Shown here piece after piece: positions 7,394-13,914 of a stretch of 17,782 bases of DNA; within the stretch, counting starts at the first letter, position 1, and every line of letters begins with the position of its first letter. The notes below the pieces were generated by a model that searched no databases, was not told the DNA's origin, and saw only the letters and a list, made by a program, of their open reading frames with translations. This DNA is from CAZWSE01 sp964636575 (GTDB lineage: Bacteria > Pseudomonadota > Alphaproteobacteria > Rhodobacterales > Rhodobacteraceae), in contig CAZWSE010000069.1 of assembly GCA_964636575.1 (NCBI GenBank), forward strand, positions 1 through 17,782. The letters run 5' to 3'. The translations under genes and the position numbers were made by a program.

Positions 7394-8169
7394 ATGGAAA
7401 TTCGCCTGACCGGTGTCAGCCATTTCTACGATGACTTCGAAGTGCTGCGGGACATCTCTATGGAGGTTCCGTCGGGCAAGATCGTGTGCATCGTCGGGCC
7501 GTCGGGCCGTCGGGCTGTGGAAAGTCGACATTGCTGCGGTTCATGGGCGGATTGGAACAGCCGACACAGGGCGCGGTCGAACAAATCGGGACACCGCCCG
7601 CAGGCTGCCTCAACCCGCTGACATACATCTTTCAAGACTTCGCTCTGCTGCCGTGGCGCACGGTGCGGGGGAACGTGTCGCTGGCGCTCGAGGACCACGG
7701 GATGGACGGGGCACAGCGGGACAAGATCATCGCGGACGTGCTGGGCCGGACCAAGCTGGCGGACTTCGCGGATGCGCTGCCCAAACAACTGTCGGGGGGC
7801 ATGAAGCAGCGGGTAGCGATCGCGCGGGCATTGGCAGTGAACCCGGCGGTCATGCTGATGGATGAGCCGCGCTCCGCGCTCGACAGCCAAACGTGCGAAC
7901 TGCTGATGGACGATCTGATCGGTCTTTGGACACGAGTCCCCTTCACGGGCGTTTACGTCACGCACAATCTGGCAGAGGCAGTGCGGCTGGGGCACCGGAT
8001 CGTGGTGCTGTCGCGCAGGCCGGGGCAAATTCGGGACATCGTCCATCTCGACACACCACTTGCAGACCGACGCTACGGAGACGCTGAGCTTGAAGCACAG
8101 CAAAAGCACCTATGGGACTTGATGCGCGATGAAGCGGCGGCGGCAGATGCAGAGCTTTTGAATGTCTGA
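7394..8169 (+). pseudogene. ABC transporter ATP-binding protein (SsuB/TauB-like), frameshifted in Walker A
   Basis: The reading frame from ATG 7394 encodes the normal start (MEIRLTGVSHFYDDFEVLRD through IVCIVGPSG), then shifts and stops at 7621. The downstream frame holds all other parts: Walker A GPSGCGKS (7504-7527), Q-loop FQDFALLPW, signature LSGGMKQR, Walker B with the glutamate (VMLMDEP), D-loop SALD and the switch histidine in YVTHNL. The break coincides with three tandem copies of an 8-bp unit (7493-7516). Removing one copy restores a single 255-residue protein, the usual family length, reading VGPSGCGKS. Everything else seems intact, so the change is recent, switchable or a sequence error. 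An internal GTG at 7486 would give only a protein lacking the first strands. Its 3' end overlaps the permease start by eight bases. The wild-type role is to energise uptake. Confidence 0.8.
7493..7516 (+). repeat. Three tandem copies of an 8-bp unit in the Walker A coding sequence
   Basis: The unit GTCGGGCC occurs at 7493-7500 and 7501-7508, followed by GTCGGGCT at 7509-7516. Two copies would naturally encode VGPSGC of the P-loop. The third copy adds eight bases and shifts the frame. Gain or loss of one unit by replication slippage is the simplest cause. Confidence 0.9.
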
Positions 8170-8953
8170 ACCAAAACCGGTCCCTTTCCGCGGCGGCGGA
8201 TTTGCACCGCGCAGTTACAAAGGCATCGGTGTGCTGGTGTTCATCGCGATCATTGGACTGGCGGAATGGGGGACGCGCACGGGGTTTATATCACCGCTGA
8301 CACTGCCCAAACCGTCCGATGTCTGGGGCACATTCGCTGAGCTTTTTGAAAGCGGGCTGCTGTGGAAACACCTTGGGCCATCGCTGTCACGACTGGCCGT
8401 GGGCGGGGCTTTGGGGGCGATTGCAGGGATCGGGGTCGGCATTTTGATCGGGCTGTTTTCACTGATCCGCGCAGGGCTTGTGCCGGTGGTGGCAGCCATT
8501 TTTCCGATCCCCAAGATCGCACTGCTGCCGCTTTTTGTGATTTGGTTCGGGATCGACGAGGGCAGCAAATACGCGCTGATCGCCTTTGGGACATTCACGC
8601 CGACAGTCGTGGCCACCTACGGGGCGGTCGACAATGTGGACAGAACACTGATCCGCATGGGGCAAAGTTTCGGGCTGCCGTGGCTGTCGATTGTGCGCAA
8701 GATTGTCATTCCGGGGGCCTTGCCGGGGATCCTGTCAGGGCTGCGGATATCGCTTGCGATTGCGATCATCCTGCTGGTGGCGGCTGAGATGCTTGGCGCC
8801 GAATACGGGATCGGGGCTTACATCCTACAAGCAGGATCGCTCTACGATCTCGAGCGTCTGTTTGCGGGGGTGGTCATTCTATCGATCCTCGGCGTGCTGC
8901 TGAGCTTTGTCATTGGCTTGATCGAAAAGCGGGTGCTGCGGTGGCGGGTGTGA
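8162..8953 (+). CDS. ABC transporter permease (SsuC/TauC-like)
   Basis: This 263-residue inner-membrane protein has about six hydrophobic segments. The first is residues 21-36, then 78-100, 105-130, 136-152, 195-212 and 236-254. The cytoplasmic coupling loop expected of binding-protein-dependent permeases is visible around residues 165-190 (GQSFGLPWLSIVRKIVIPGA), although the EAA residues themselves are replaced. Length and sequence type match the SsuC family that forms the homodimeric channel for sulfonate-, taurine- or nitrate-like substrates. The ATG overlaps the last eight bases of the ATPase gene, so translation is probably coupled. Because the ATPase gene is frameshifted upstream, early termination of translation at 7621 may reduce coupled expression of this gene. 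Confidence 0.92.
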   Translation: MSEPKPVPFRGGGFAPRSYKGIGVLVFIAIIGLAEWGTRTGFISPLTLPKPSDVWGTFAELFESGLLWKHLGPSLSRLAVGGALGAIAGIGVGILIGLFSLIRAGLVPVVAAIFPIPKIALLPLFVIWFGIDEGSKYALIAFGTFTPTVVATYGAVDNVDRTLIRMGQSFGLPWLSIVRKIVIPGALPGILSGLRISLAIAIILLVAAEMLGAEYGIGAYILQAGSLYDLERLFAGVVILSILGVLLSFVIGLIEKRVLRWRV

Positions 8954-9005
8954 CTTGTGGGGCCGCTGGCGCATGGGATAGCCTGATTGATAAAAGGAGC
9001 CGTTG

Positions 9006-10091
9006 ATGACCCGTCCCGTTCCATATCTGCACCCTATGACTGTGCGCGGCCGCATCGGACGCCCACAGCCCAAGGGCCTGCCCTTGATTAACTTGGGCTA
9101 TAATGAGCTGCCCTATGGGGCCAGCCCGCGCGTGGCGGCTGCGATGGCGGCGACCCCGTCAAACAGCTACGGGCCACCCACCTGTGATCGGGTGCGTGAT
9201 GCTTTGGCACAGGCGCATGGGTTGGATGCAGACAACATCATCTGCGGCAATGGATCAGAAGAGCTGTTGGACGTCATCGCGCGGGTGTTTGTGCGCCCCA
9301 AGGACGAAATTTTGGTGTCGCAATACGGCTATATCCAGTTCGAAATGACGGCCCACAGGTTGGGGGCGGGCTTGGTCAAAGCGGCGGAGACGAATTTTAC
9401 CACAGATGTCGACGCGATACTGGGGTCAGTGACCCCAGCCACAAAGCTGGTGTTCTTAGCGAACCCGAACAATCCAACAGGCACCGTTGTTCCGGTTGAG
9501 GACTTGGATCGTTTGGCAAACGGGTTGCGCAGCGATGTGGTTTTGGTGCTCGATCTGGCCTACGGCGAATTCACAGGCGCAGACTATTGCGCATCGGTGC
9601 ATGCGCTGAAAGCACGCCATGAGAACATCGTCGTCACACGCACCTTTTCGAAAGCCTTCGGCTTGGCAGGGTTGCGCGTGGGCTGGGCCGATGCGCCTGC
9701 GTGGATGATCCCGTCGCTCTATGCGGCCCGTGGTATGGGGAGCGTGAATGCAATGGCCCAAGCCGCCGCGGTGGCCGCGGTTGAAGACATGGAAACGGTC
9801 GTATCCCGCATTGCCGAGACCGTGACTGAGCGCAACCGCATCGCCACGGCCCTGTCGCGGCTGGGCGTCGTCGCTTTGCCCAGTGGGACGAATTTTCTGG
9901 CTGTCATGATCGAAGGGCAGGGTGCAGATGCGGCAGAGGCTTTGGTCGAATACCTTTTTGACGAAGGTGGCTTTATTGTGAACCGAACCCGTGAGGCGGG
10001 ATTGGAGCATTTCTTGCGCTTCAGTGTTGGAACGCCCGCTCAGAATGATGCGTTACTGGCCTGTATCGGTGCCTTTATGGCGAAGGCCTAG
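9006..10091 (+). CDS. PLP-dependent aminotransferase, class I/II, HisC-like
   Basis: This 361-residue fold-type I aminotransferase resembles histidinol-phosphate aminotransferase. Visible elements are NELPYG (33-38), GNGSEELLD (81-89), the ANPNNPTG block (152-159), Asp183 and Tyr186 that contact the cofactor, the Schiff-base Lys216 in TFSKAFGLAGLR, and the substrate-carboxylate arginine Arg338 in FLRFS. I chose ATG 9006 because AGGAG (8995-8999) lies six bases upstream; a TTG at 9003 is too close. It follows the permease by 52 bp on the same strand, so it may process the imported compound or its amino-group acceptor. No other histidine gene is nearby, so a dedicated HisC role is less likely. 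The true substrate is unknown. Confidence 0.87.
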   Translation: MTRPVPYLHPMTVRGRIGRPQPKGLPLINLGYNELPYGASPRVAAAMAATPSNSYGPPTCDRVRDALAQAHGLDADNIICGNGSEELLDVIARVFVRPKDEILVSQYGYIQFEMTAHRLGAGLVKAAETNFTTDVDAILGSVTPATKLVFLANPNNPTGTVVPVEDLDRLANGLRSDVVLVLDLAYGEFTGADYCASVHALKARHENIVVTRTFSKAFGLAGLRVGWADAPAWMIPSLYAARGMGSVNAMAQAAAVAAVEDMETVVSRIAETVTERNRIATALSRLGVVALPSGTNFLAVMIEGQGADAAEALVEYLFDEGGFIVNRTREAGLEHFLRFSVGTPAQNDALLACIGAFMAKA

Positions 10092-10112
10092 CTTTTGGCG
10101 GGCGTCTGGATG

Positions 10113-10130
10113 CCTCCGGCGGAGGTATTT
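10113..10130 (+). terminator. Hairpin terminator between convergent genes (Roseobacter-type gene end)
   Basis: CCTCCG (10113-10118) and CGGAGG (10120-10125) form a tight stem with one loop base, followed by TATTT. It lies 21 bases after the aminotransferase stop and just before the 3' end of the opposing dehydrogenase gene. A similar CTCC...GGAGTATTT element occurs after dctM. Confidence 0.6.
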
Positions 10131-10151
10131 GGCCCAAGAAGAAGGCGGGTG

Positions 10152-11135
10152 TCAGTCGCCGCTGCCTTTGGGGGGCATTTTATCCAAATGTCTAAGCATG
10201 GCCACGAAGGCGGCGAGTTTTGCGCGTTGATAGTCGGGTATGTTTTTGCCAGTGTAGTCCATGAACCCTTGCCCGTCCCGTAAGCCGGTTCGACCCTGTT
10301 CCATGTTCTCTTTGATCACATCTGGTGCTTTGAACCTGTCTGATCCCGTGGCCTGTTCCATGTAGTTGCTTGCATGGAACAAGATATCTCCGCCGCCCCA
10401 GTCGATGAATTCGAGCAACCCGAGTGTGGCGAACCGAAACCCGAACCCGTATTTGGTCGCTTTGTCCACGTCTTGCGCCGTTGCGACCCCTTCTTCGACG
10501 ATCCTTGCGGCCTCGTTCATTGCAAGCGCTTGGATGCGCGGCACGATGTAGCCCGGGCTGGCTTTGCATTCGACCGGCACTTTGCCCACAGTTTCGAGCA
10601 ACTGGATCAGGCGCGCTGTCACGTTTGGATCGGTTTGATCGCAGGGCGAGACCTCGACCAGTGGCACCAGAAAGGCCGGGTTCAGCCAATGTGCGTTTAG
10701 GAACCTTTGTGGATGTGTCACAAAAGCCGCCAGATCGTTCGACAGGATTGTAGAAGTCGTGGAGGCGATGATTGTCTTTTCTTGTGCATGTGCGCTGATC
10801 AGTTTGAACGCGCTTTCTTTGGCGTCGAGCGTTTCGGGCACCCCTTCGAAAATGACATCTGCTGTGGCGAGCACATCCGCACAGTGGCCAAGCGCGTGTA
10901 TATTGATCCGGTCCAGCACTGTTCCGATTTCGTCGCCCGTCAGCATGTCAAACCCCGACAGCATCGTAAGCGTTTGCTTTAGCTCCTCTATCGCTTCCGC
11001 TTTTAAGGTTTCGAATTGTTCTTTGGGCCGTGGTTTGGCGTCAATCAGATCGACCAGCAGGCCCGCATATGCAAATGCAATCGCCATACCGCGCCCCATA
11101 CGGCCCGCCCCGACACAGGCGATACGCGGGCTCAT
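10152..11135 (-). CDS. 3-hydroxyacyl-CoA dehydrogenase-like NAD-dependent oxidoreductase
   Basis: This 327-residue protein has the two-domain layout of short 3-hydroxyacyl-CoA dehydrogenases and related L-gulonate and carnitine dehydrogenases. The NAD-binding GAGRMG is at residues 9-14, followed by an acidic Asp29/Asp32 at the end of strand two. The catalytic pair His149 (AHWLNP) and Glu161 has the same 12-residue spacing as His158/Glu170 of human HADH. In the usual PGFxxNR segment the asparagine is replaced by proline (SPGYIVPR, Pro189). It lacks a hydratase domain. It should oxidise a beta-hydroxy acid or its CoA ester, but the substrate is open. Its ATG overlaps the stop of the opine-dehydrogenase-like gene (ATGA), so the two are translated together. 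Confidence 0.85.
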   Translation of the reverse strand: MSPRIACVGAGRMGRGMAIAFAYAGLLVDLIDAKPRPKEQFETLKAEAIEELKQTLTMLSGFDMLTGDEIGTVLDRINIHALGHCADVLATADVIFEGVPETLDAKESAFKLISAHAQEKTIIASTTSTILSNDLAAFVTHPQRFLNAHWLNPAFLVPLVEVSPCDQTDPNVTARLIQLLETVGKVPVECKASPGYIVPRIQALAMNEAARIVEEGVATAQDVDKATKYGFGFRFATLGLLEFIDWGGGDILFHASNYMEQATGSDRFKAPDVIKENMEQGRTGLRDGQGFMDYTGKNIPDYQRAKLAAFVAMLRHLDKMPPKGSGD

Positions 11136-12217
11136 AGCCCGTCCTGCAAGAGGGCAGTCATTTCGGGTTTGGACAGGGACGCAAGCCCAAGGGTCTCAAG
11201 CGTCCGTCCCGTCGCCCTGAAATCGTTGTCGCAGATCGCAGACCCGATTGCCAAAAGCCCCGTCGCTGTTGGCGCTGGTACGCCCGCCCAATCCGCGACC
11301 GACACGAGGAATGCCAAGCCCACCGCAATGTCTTCGCGCATGTAGCGGTGCTCGGTCAGAATCAATCGTTCGCGCCAGTCTCCGCTGTCGACCAGCTTGT
11401 CATGGGCCATGTTGCCATACATCCACTCTTCGGCCTCATTGTCGTAGTGATTGGCCAGCGGGAAATGTGGGGCGCCATAGCCGAGCGCCTCACGGACGGC
11501 CATGCGCTCTGCGTCTAAGCGGGTTGTCACGCGCCGGACAGAGCTTTGGGTGCCCTCGTTGTGGATGTCCCAATGGTCGAAATGCTCTATGGGGCCCGCG
11601 TTCATCGTGATCAAGGGCGGGTGGATGATAGGGCCGGCGTTCATCAACGCACCGGACAGGGCGTCGCCGCAATCCTCGATGCTGGGGTAGGCGGCGCGCA
11701 TGACCGCAAAGGCATGATCGGCAGTGCGACGGGGGAAAACACCCGTGGGCAGGCGGGTGGCGCGGGTGGTGATGGCGACGGTCTCGGGGCCATGCATGCG
11801 GGTGAGATAGGGCAGGGTGCCGGATTCAGCAAAACTGACTTCGGCAGTGTTACCAATATCGGCCATCGCTTTGGCCATAACATAGCTGCCAAAACTGCCG
11901 GGAGGCATCAGGACCACCTGACCAGCCACCAAATGCGGGGCCAAAGCAGCGGCGATATCGGGTTGAGCCGTGGCCGGGGTGGGGCAGACAATCAAGGACA
12001 CACCATGAATGGCATCAGCAATGTCAGGGGTGGCATTGGCCAATACAACCTCAGTATCGCCCTCAAAATCGCGCAACACATAGCGGTTTCCACGGGCATT
12101 CAGCTGGGCAATGGCACCCGCATCACGACGCCACAAGCGAACAGAATGGCCAGCAGAGGTCAAATCAACAGCGGCAGCAATCGATCCGTTGCCGCCTCCT
12201 AAGACTGCGATTTCCAT
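11132..12217 (-). CDS. NAD/NADP octopine/nopaline (opine) dehydrogenase family protein
   Basis: This 361-residue protein begins with the dinucleotide motif of opine dehydrogenases (VLGGGNGSIAAA, residues 5-16). Its C-terminal helical domain has the family's catalytic histidine in NAGPIIHPP (His199) and an aspartate at 296 in YMREDIAVG, at the spacing expected for the His/Asp pair of the Arthrobacter enzyme. Such enzymes reversibly couple an amino acid and a 2-oxo acid into a secondary-amine dicarboxylate; in catabolism they release both. Relatives act on other 2-oxo or 2-hydroxy acids, so opine chemistry is inferred. A GGGGGG ribosome site lies upstream of ATG 12217. It is first in a two-gene operon and divergent from a TRAP transporter, which probably supplies its substrate. 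Confidence 0.85.
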   Translation of the reverse strand: MEIAVLGGGNGSIAAAVDLTSAGHSVRLWRRDAGAIAQLNARGNRYVLRDFEGDTEVVLANATPDIADAIHGVSLIVCPTPATAQPDIAAALAPHLVAGQVVLMPPGSFGSYVMAKAMADIGNTAEVSFAESGTLPYLTRMHGPETVAITTRATRLPTGVFPRRTADHAFAVMRAAYPSIEDCGDALSGALMNAGPIIHPPLITMNAGPIEHFDHWDIHNEGTQSSVRRVTTRLDAERMAVREALGYGAPHFPLANHYDNEAEEWMYGNMAHDKLVDSGDWRERLILTEHRYMREDIAVGLAFLVSVADWAGVPAPTATGLLAIGSAICDNDFRATGRTLETLGLASLSKPEMTALLQDGL

Positions 12218-12261
12218 GAATTTCCCCCCAAACGGGCCAAAAGGTTAAGATCGCGCTTGCT

Positions 12262-12294
12262 TTGATTATATGAAGATGCATTCATTTGAATCAA
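12262..12294. promoter_or_regulatory. Overlapping divergent promoters with a central palindrome
   Basis: On the minus strand TTGATT (12294-12289) is followed after 18 bases by a perfect TATAAT (12270-12265), which would start transcription near 12258, about 40 bases before the opine-dehydrogenase gene. On the plus strand TTGATT (12262-12267) is followed after 18 bases by TTGAAT (12286-12291), which would start near 12298 before dctP. The palindrome ATTCA-TT-TGAAT (12280-12291) sits on the -10 of one and next to the -35 of the other, a natural place for an operator. No regulator gene is in the window. Confidence 0.55.
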
Positions 12295-12321
12295 TAAACT
12301 TAAACGGGGAGATGTAAGAAA

Positions 12322-13329
12322 ATGAGCTATTTGAAATCAATTGCGAAGACAGCGACCGGGACAGTTCTGGCCACTTTGATGGCAACGACGGCGATGGCCG
12401 AAGACAAGGTGACAGCGGTGCACGCGTTTCCGGGCTTTCTGGTCTATACCAAAACATTCCTGGCAATGGTCGATGACATCAACGCACGGGGCAAAGGGGT
12501 GGTCCAGATCGAAGTGAAGGGCGGACCAGAAGCGATTGGGATGTTTGAACAACCCGCAGCGGTGCGCGACGGTGTGATCGACATGGTCCACACGCCGGGC
12601 AGCTTTTACGGGGCCTCGGTGCCGGAAATCGACGCGATGGTTGCCTCTCGGGTAACACCGATGGAAGCCCGCGCAAATGGCGGAGCAGCGGCCATGGATA
12701 TGGCGCATCAGAAACGGTTCAACGTCAAACACCTCGGATGGATCGACGGGGGCATCCAGTTCTACATTTACTCAACAACCGAACCTAAGTTCGGGGATGA
12801 CGGCGTGCTGGACCTGTCTGGCGTCAAACTGCGGGACAACCCGATTTATTCGGCCTTCTTCAAAGCACTTAACGCGACCACTGCGTCTATGCCATCGACA
12901 GAAGTCTATTCGGCGCTTGAAAAAGGCGTTGTGGACGCATCGGCTTGGACAGAAATCGGCCTGCGCGATCTGAAATGGGATGAGTTCGTTAAATACAGAA
13001 CCGCGCCTGCGTTCTACAACACGGACCTTGGCGTGATCTTCAACATGGACAGCTGGAATGCGCTTTCGCCGGAAAGCCAGACGCTGATCCAAGATGTTGT
13101 CATCGAATGGGAAGCCAAATCCTTTGAGGACCGCCAGAAAGAAGTCGGCGAAGAAACCACAGCGCTCGAAGCAGGCGGTTTGACCACGGTCGAGCACTCG
13201 GCGGAAGGGGCGGCCAAGTATCTGGAACTGGCCGGCAACGCCGCATGGGACCGCATGAAGGGCCGTCTTGATGAAATGGGCGACGAAGGCACATACGACC
13301 TTCTGCGCAAACATTACTACGGCGAATAA
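12322..13329 (+). CDS. dctP: TRAP transporter solute-binding protein (DctP family)
   Basis: This 335-residue periplasmic precursor has a signal peptide (Lys5, Lys9, hydrophobic core, probable cleavage after AMA26). The mature protein shows the DctP-type pattern: an early GPEAIGMFEQPAAVRDGVIDM segment in two parts, KLRDNPIYSAFFKALNA with the conserved carboxylate-binding arginine (Arg171), and STEVYSALEKGVVDA. The arginine indicates an organic-acid ligand, captured in the periplasm and passed to the DctQM membrane complex. GGGGAG at 12306-12311 is the ribosome site, ten bases before ATG. It is the first gene of dctPQM and is separated from dctQ by a strong hairpin. The divergent opine-dehydrogenase operon suggests an amino-acid-derived acid, but this is inference. 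Confidence 0.92.
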   Translation: MSYLKSIAKTATGTVLATLMATTAMAEDKVTAVHAFPGFLVYTKTFLAMVDDINARGKGVVQIEVKGGPEAIGMFEQPAAVRDGVIDMVHTPGSFYGASVPEIDAMVASRVTPMEARANGGAAAMDMAHQKRFNVKHLGWIDGGIQFYIYSTTEPKFGDDGVLDLSGVKLRDNPIYSAFFKALNATTASMPSTEVYSALEKGVVDASAWTEIGLRDLKWDEFVKYRTAPAFYNTDLGVIFNMDSWNALSPESQTLIQDVVIEWEAKSFEDRQKEVGEETTALEAGGLTTVEHSAEGAAKYLELAGNAAWDRMKGRLDEMGDEGTYDLLRKHYYGE

Positions 13330-13343
13330 GCCTTAAAAAAACA

Positions 13344-13372
13344 CTCCGGCGCGGGCAGGTCTCGCGCCGGAG
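13344..13372 (+). terminator. Strong intercistronic hairpin between dctP and dctQ
   Basis: CTCCGGCGCG (13344-13353) and CGCGCCGGAG (13363-13372) form a perfect 10-bp GC-rich stem with a 9-base loop. On the plus strand there is an A-run before it (13335-13341) but no T-run after it, so it is more likely an mRNA-stabilising or attenuating element giving excess DctP than a true terminator. Confidence 0.6.
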
Positions 13373-13395
13373 CAGCCGACCAAAAGGGGCCATGA

Positions 13396-13893
13396 ATGCT
13401 GCGGATACTCGATGCCATTTGCAACGCGCTGGCGGTTCTGGCGGGGGTCTATTTGGTGGGGATCATGTTCGGGATCGTCTTCCAAGCGACGGCCCGCAGT
13501 TTCGGATTTTCAGGCTCTTCCCATATTTTCACCTTCTCTGAATACGGGCTTTTGTACATCGTTATGGCGGCGTCGCCTTGGCTGGTGCGGATCAAAGGGC
13601 ACGTCTTTATTGAGCTTTTGACAGCCGCCTTGCCCACCGATTTTGGCAAGTTGTTCTCACGGTTCGTATCCTTTCTTTGCGTGGTGATTTGCCTGTTCCT
13701 ATTTTGGTATTCCCTGCAAAACACGATCAAAGCCTACAACTTTGGTGACGCGGATATGCGCTCGCTTGATATGCCGAAATGGCTGCTCTTGGGGTCCATG
13801 CCGATCTGCTTCGGGCTGATGGCACTGAACTTCCTGCGGTATGTTTTCGGCCACGAGACGCTGCACACAGGCGAGGCGGGCGTGCATGAATAA
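13396..13893 (+). CDS. dctQ: TRAP transporter small permease subunit (DctQ family)
   Basis: This 165-residue protein has four hydrophobic segments, about residues 10-32, 47-65, 88-110 and 128-148, the normal topology and length of the DctQ four-helix subunit. The conserved stretch between helices one and two (FQATARSFGFSGSSHIFTFSEYGLLY) and the ASPWLVRIKGHVFIE motif match the family. It binds the large DctM subunit in the inner membrane and is needed for Na+- or H+-driven solute uptake. AAGGGG at 13384-13389 is six bases before ATG 13396; an overlapping ATG at 13392 is out of frame. It lies between dctP and dctM, 21 bases before dctM. Confidence 0.92.
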   Translation: MLRILDAICNALAVLAGVYLVGIMFGIVFQATARSFGFSGSSHIFTFSEYGLLYIVMAASPWLVRIKGHVFIELLTAALPTDFGKLFSRFVSFLCVVICLFLFWYSLQNTIKAYNFGDADMRSLDMPKWLLLGSMPICFGLMALNFLRYVFGHETLHTGEAGVHE

Positions 13894-13914
13894 CCCATAC
13901 AGAAAGCCCCGCTG

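Noticed and set aside
7493..7530. Programmed -1 ribosomal frameshifting to rescue the ATPase
   Set aside because: A -1 shift would give a P-loop preceded by a GPS duplication, but there is no X-XXY-YYZ slippery heptamer or homopolymer, and the 8-bp duplication explains the break more simply.
7426..8109. 227-codon minus-strand open frame opposite the ABC ATPase
   Set aside because: It is a mirror frame of GC-rich coding sequence; the plus-strand frame has all ATPase motifs, while the minus frame is rich in Arg, His and Cys without a fold signature.
11546..12202. 218-codon glycine-rich plus-strand open frame inside the opine-dehydrogenase gene
   Set aside because: It is antisense to a well-supported coding sequence; the glycine richness simply reflects the opposing codons.
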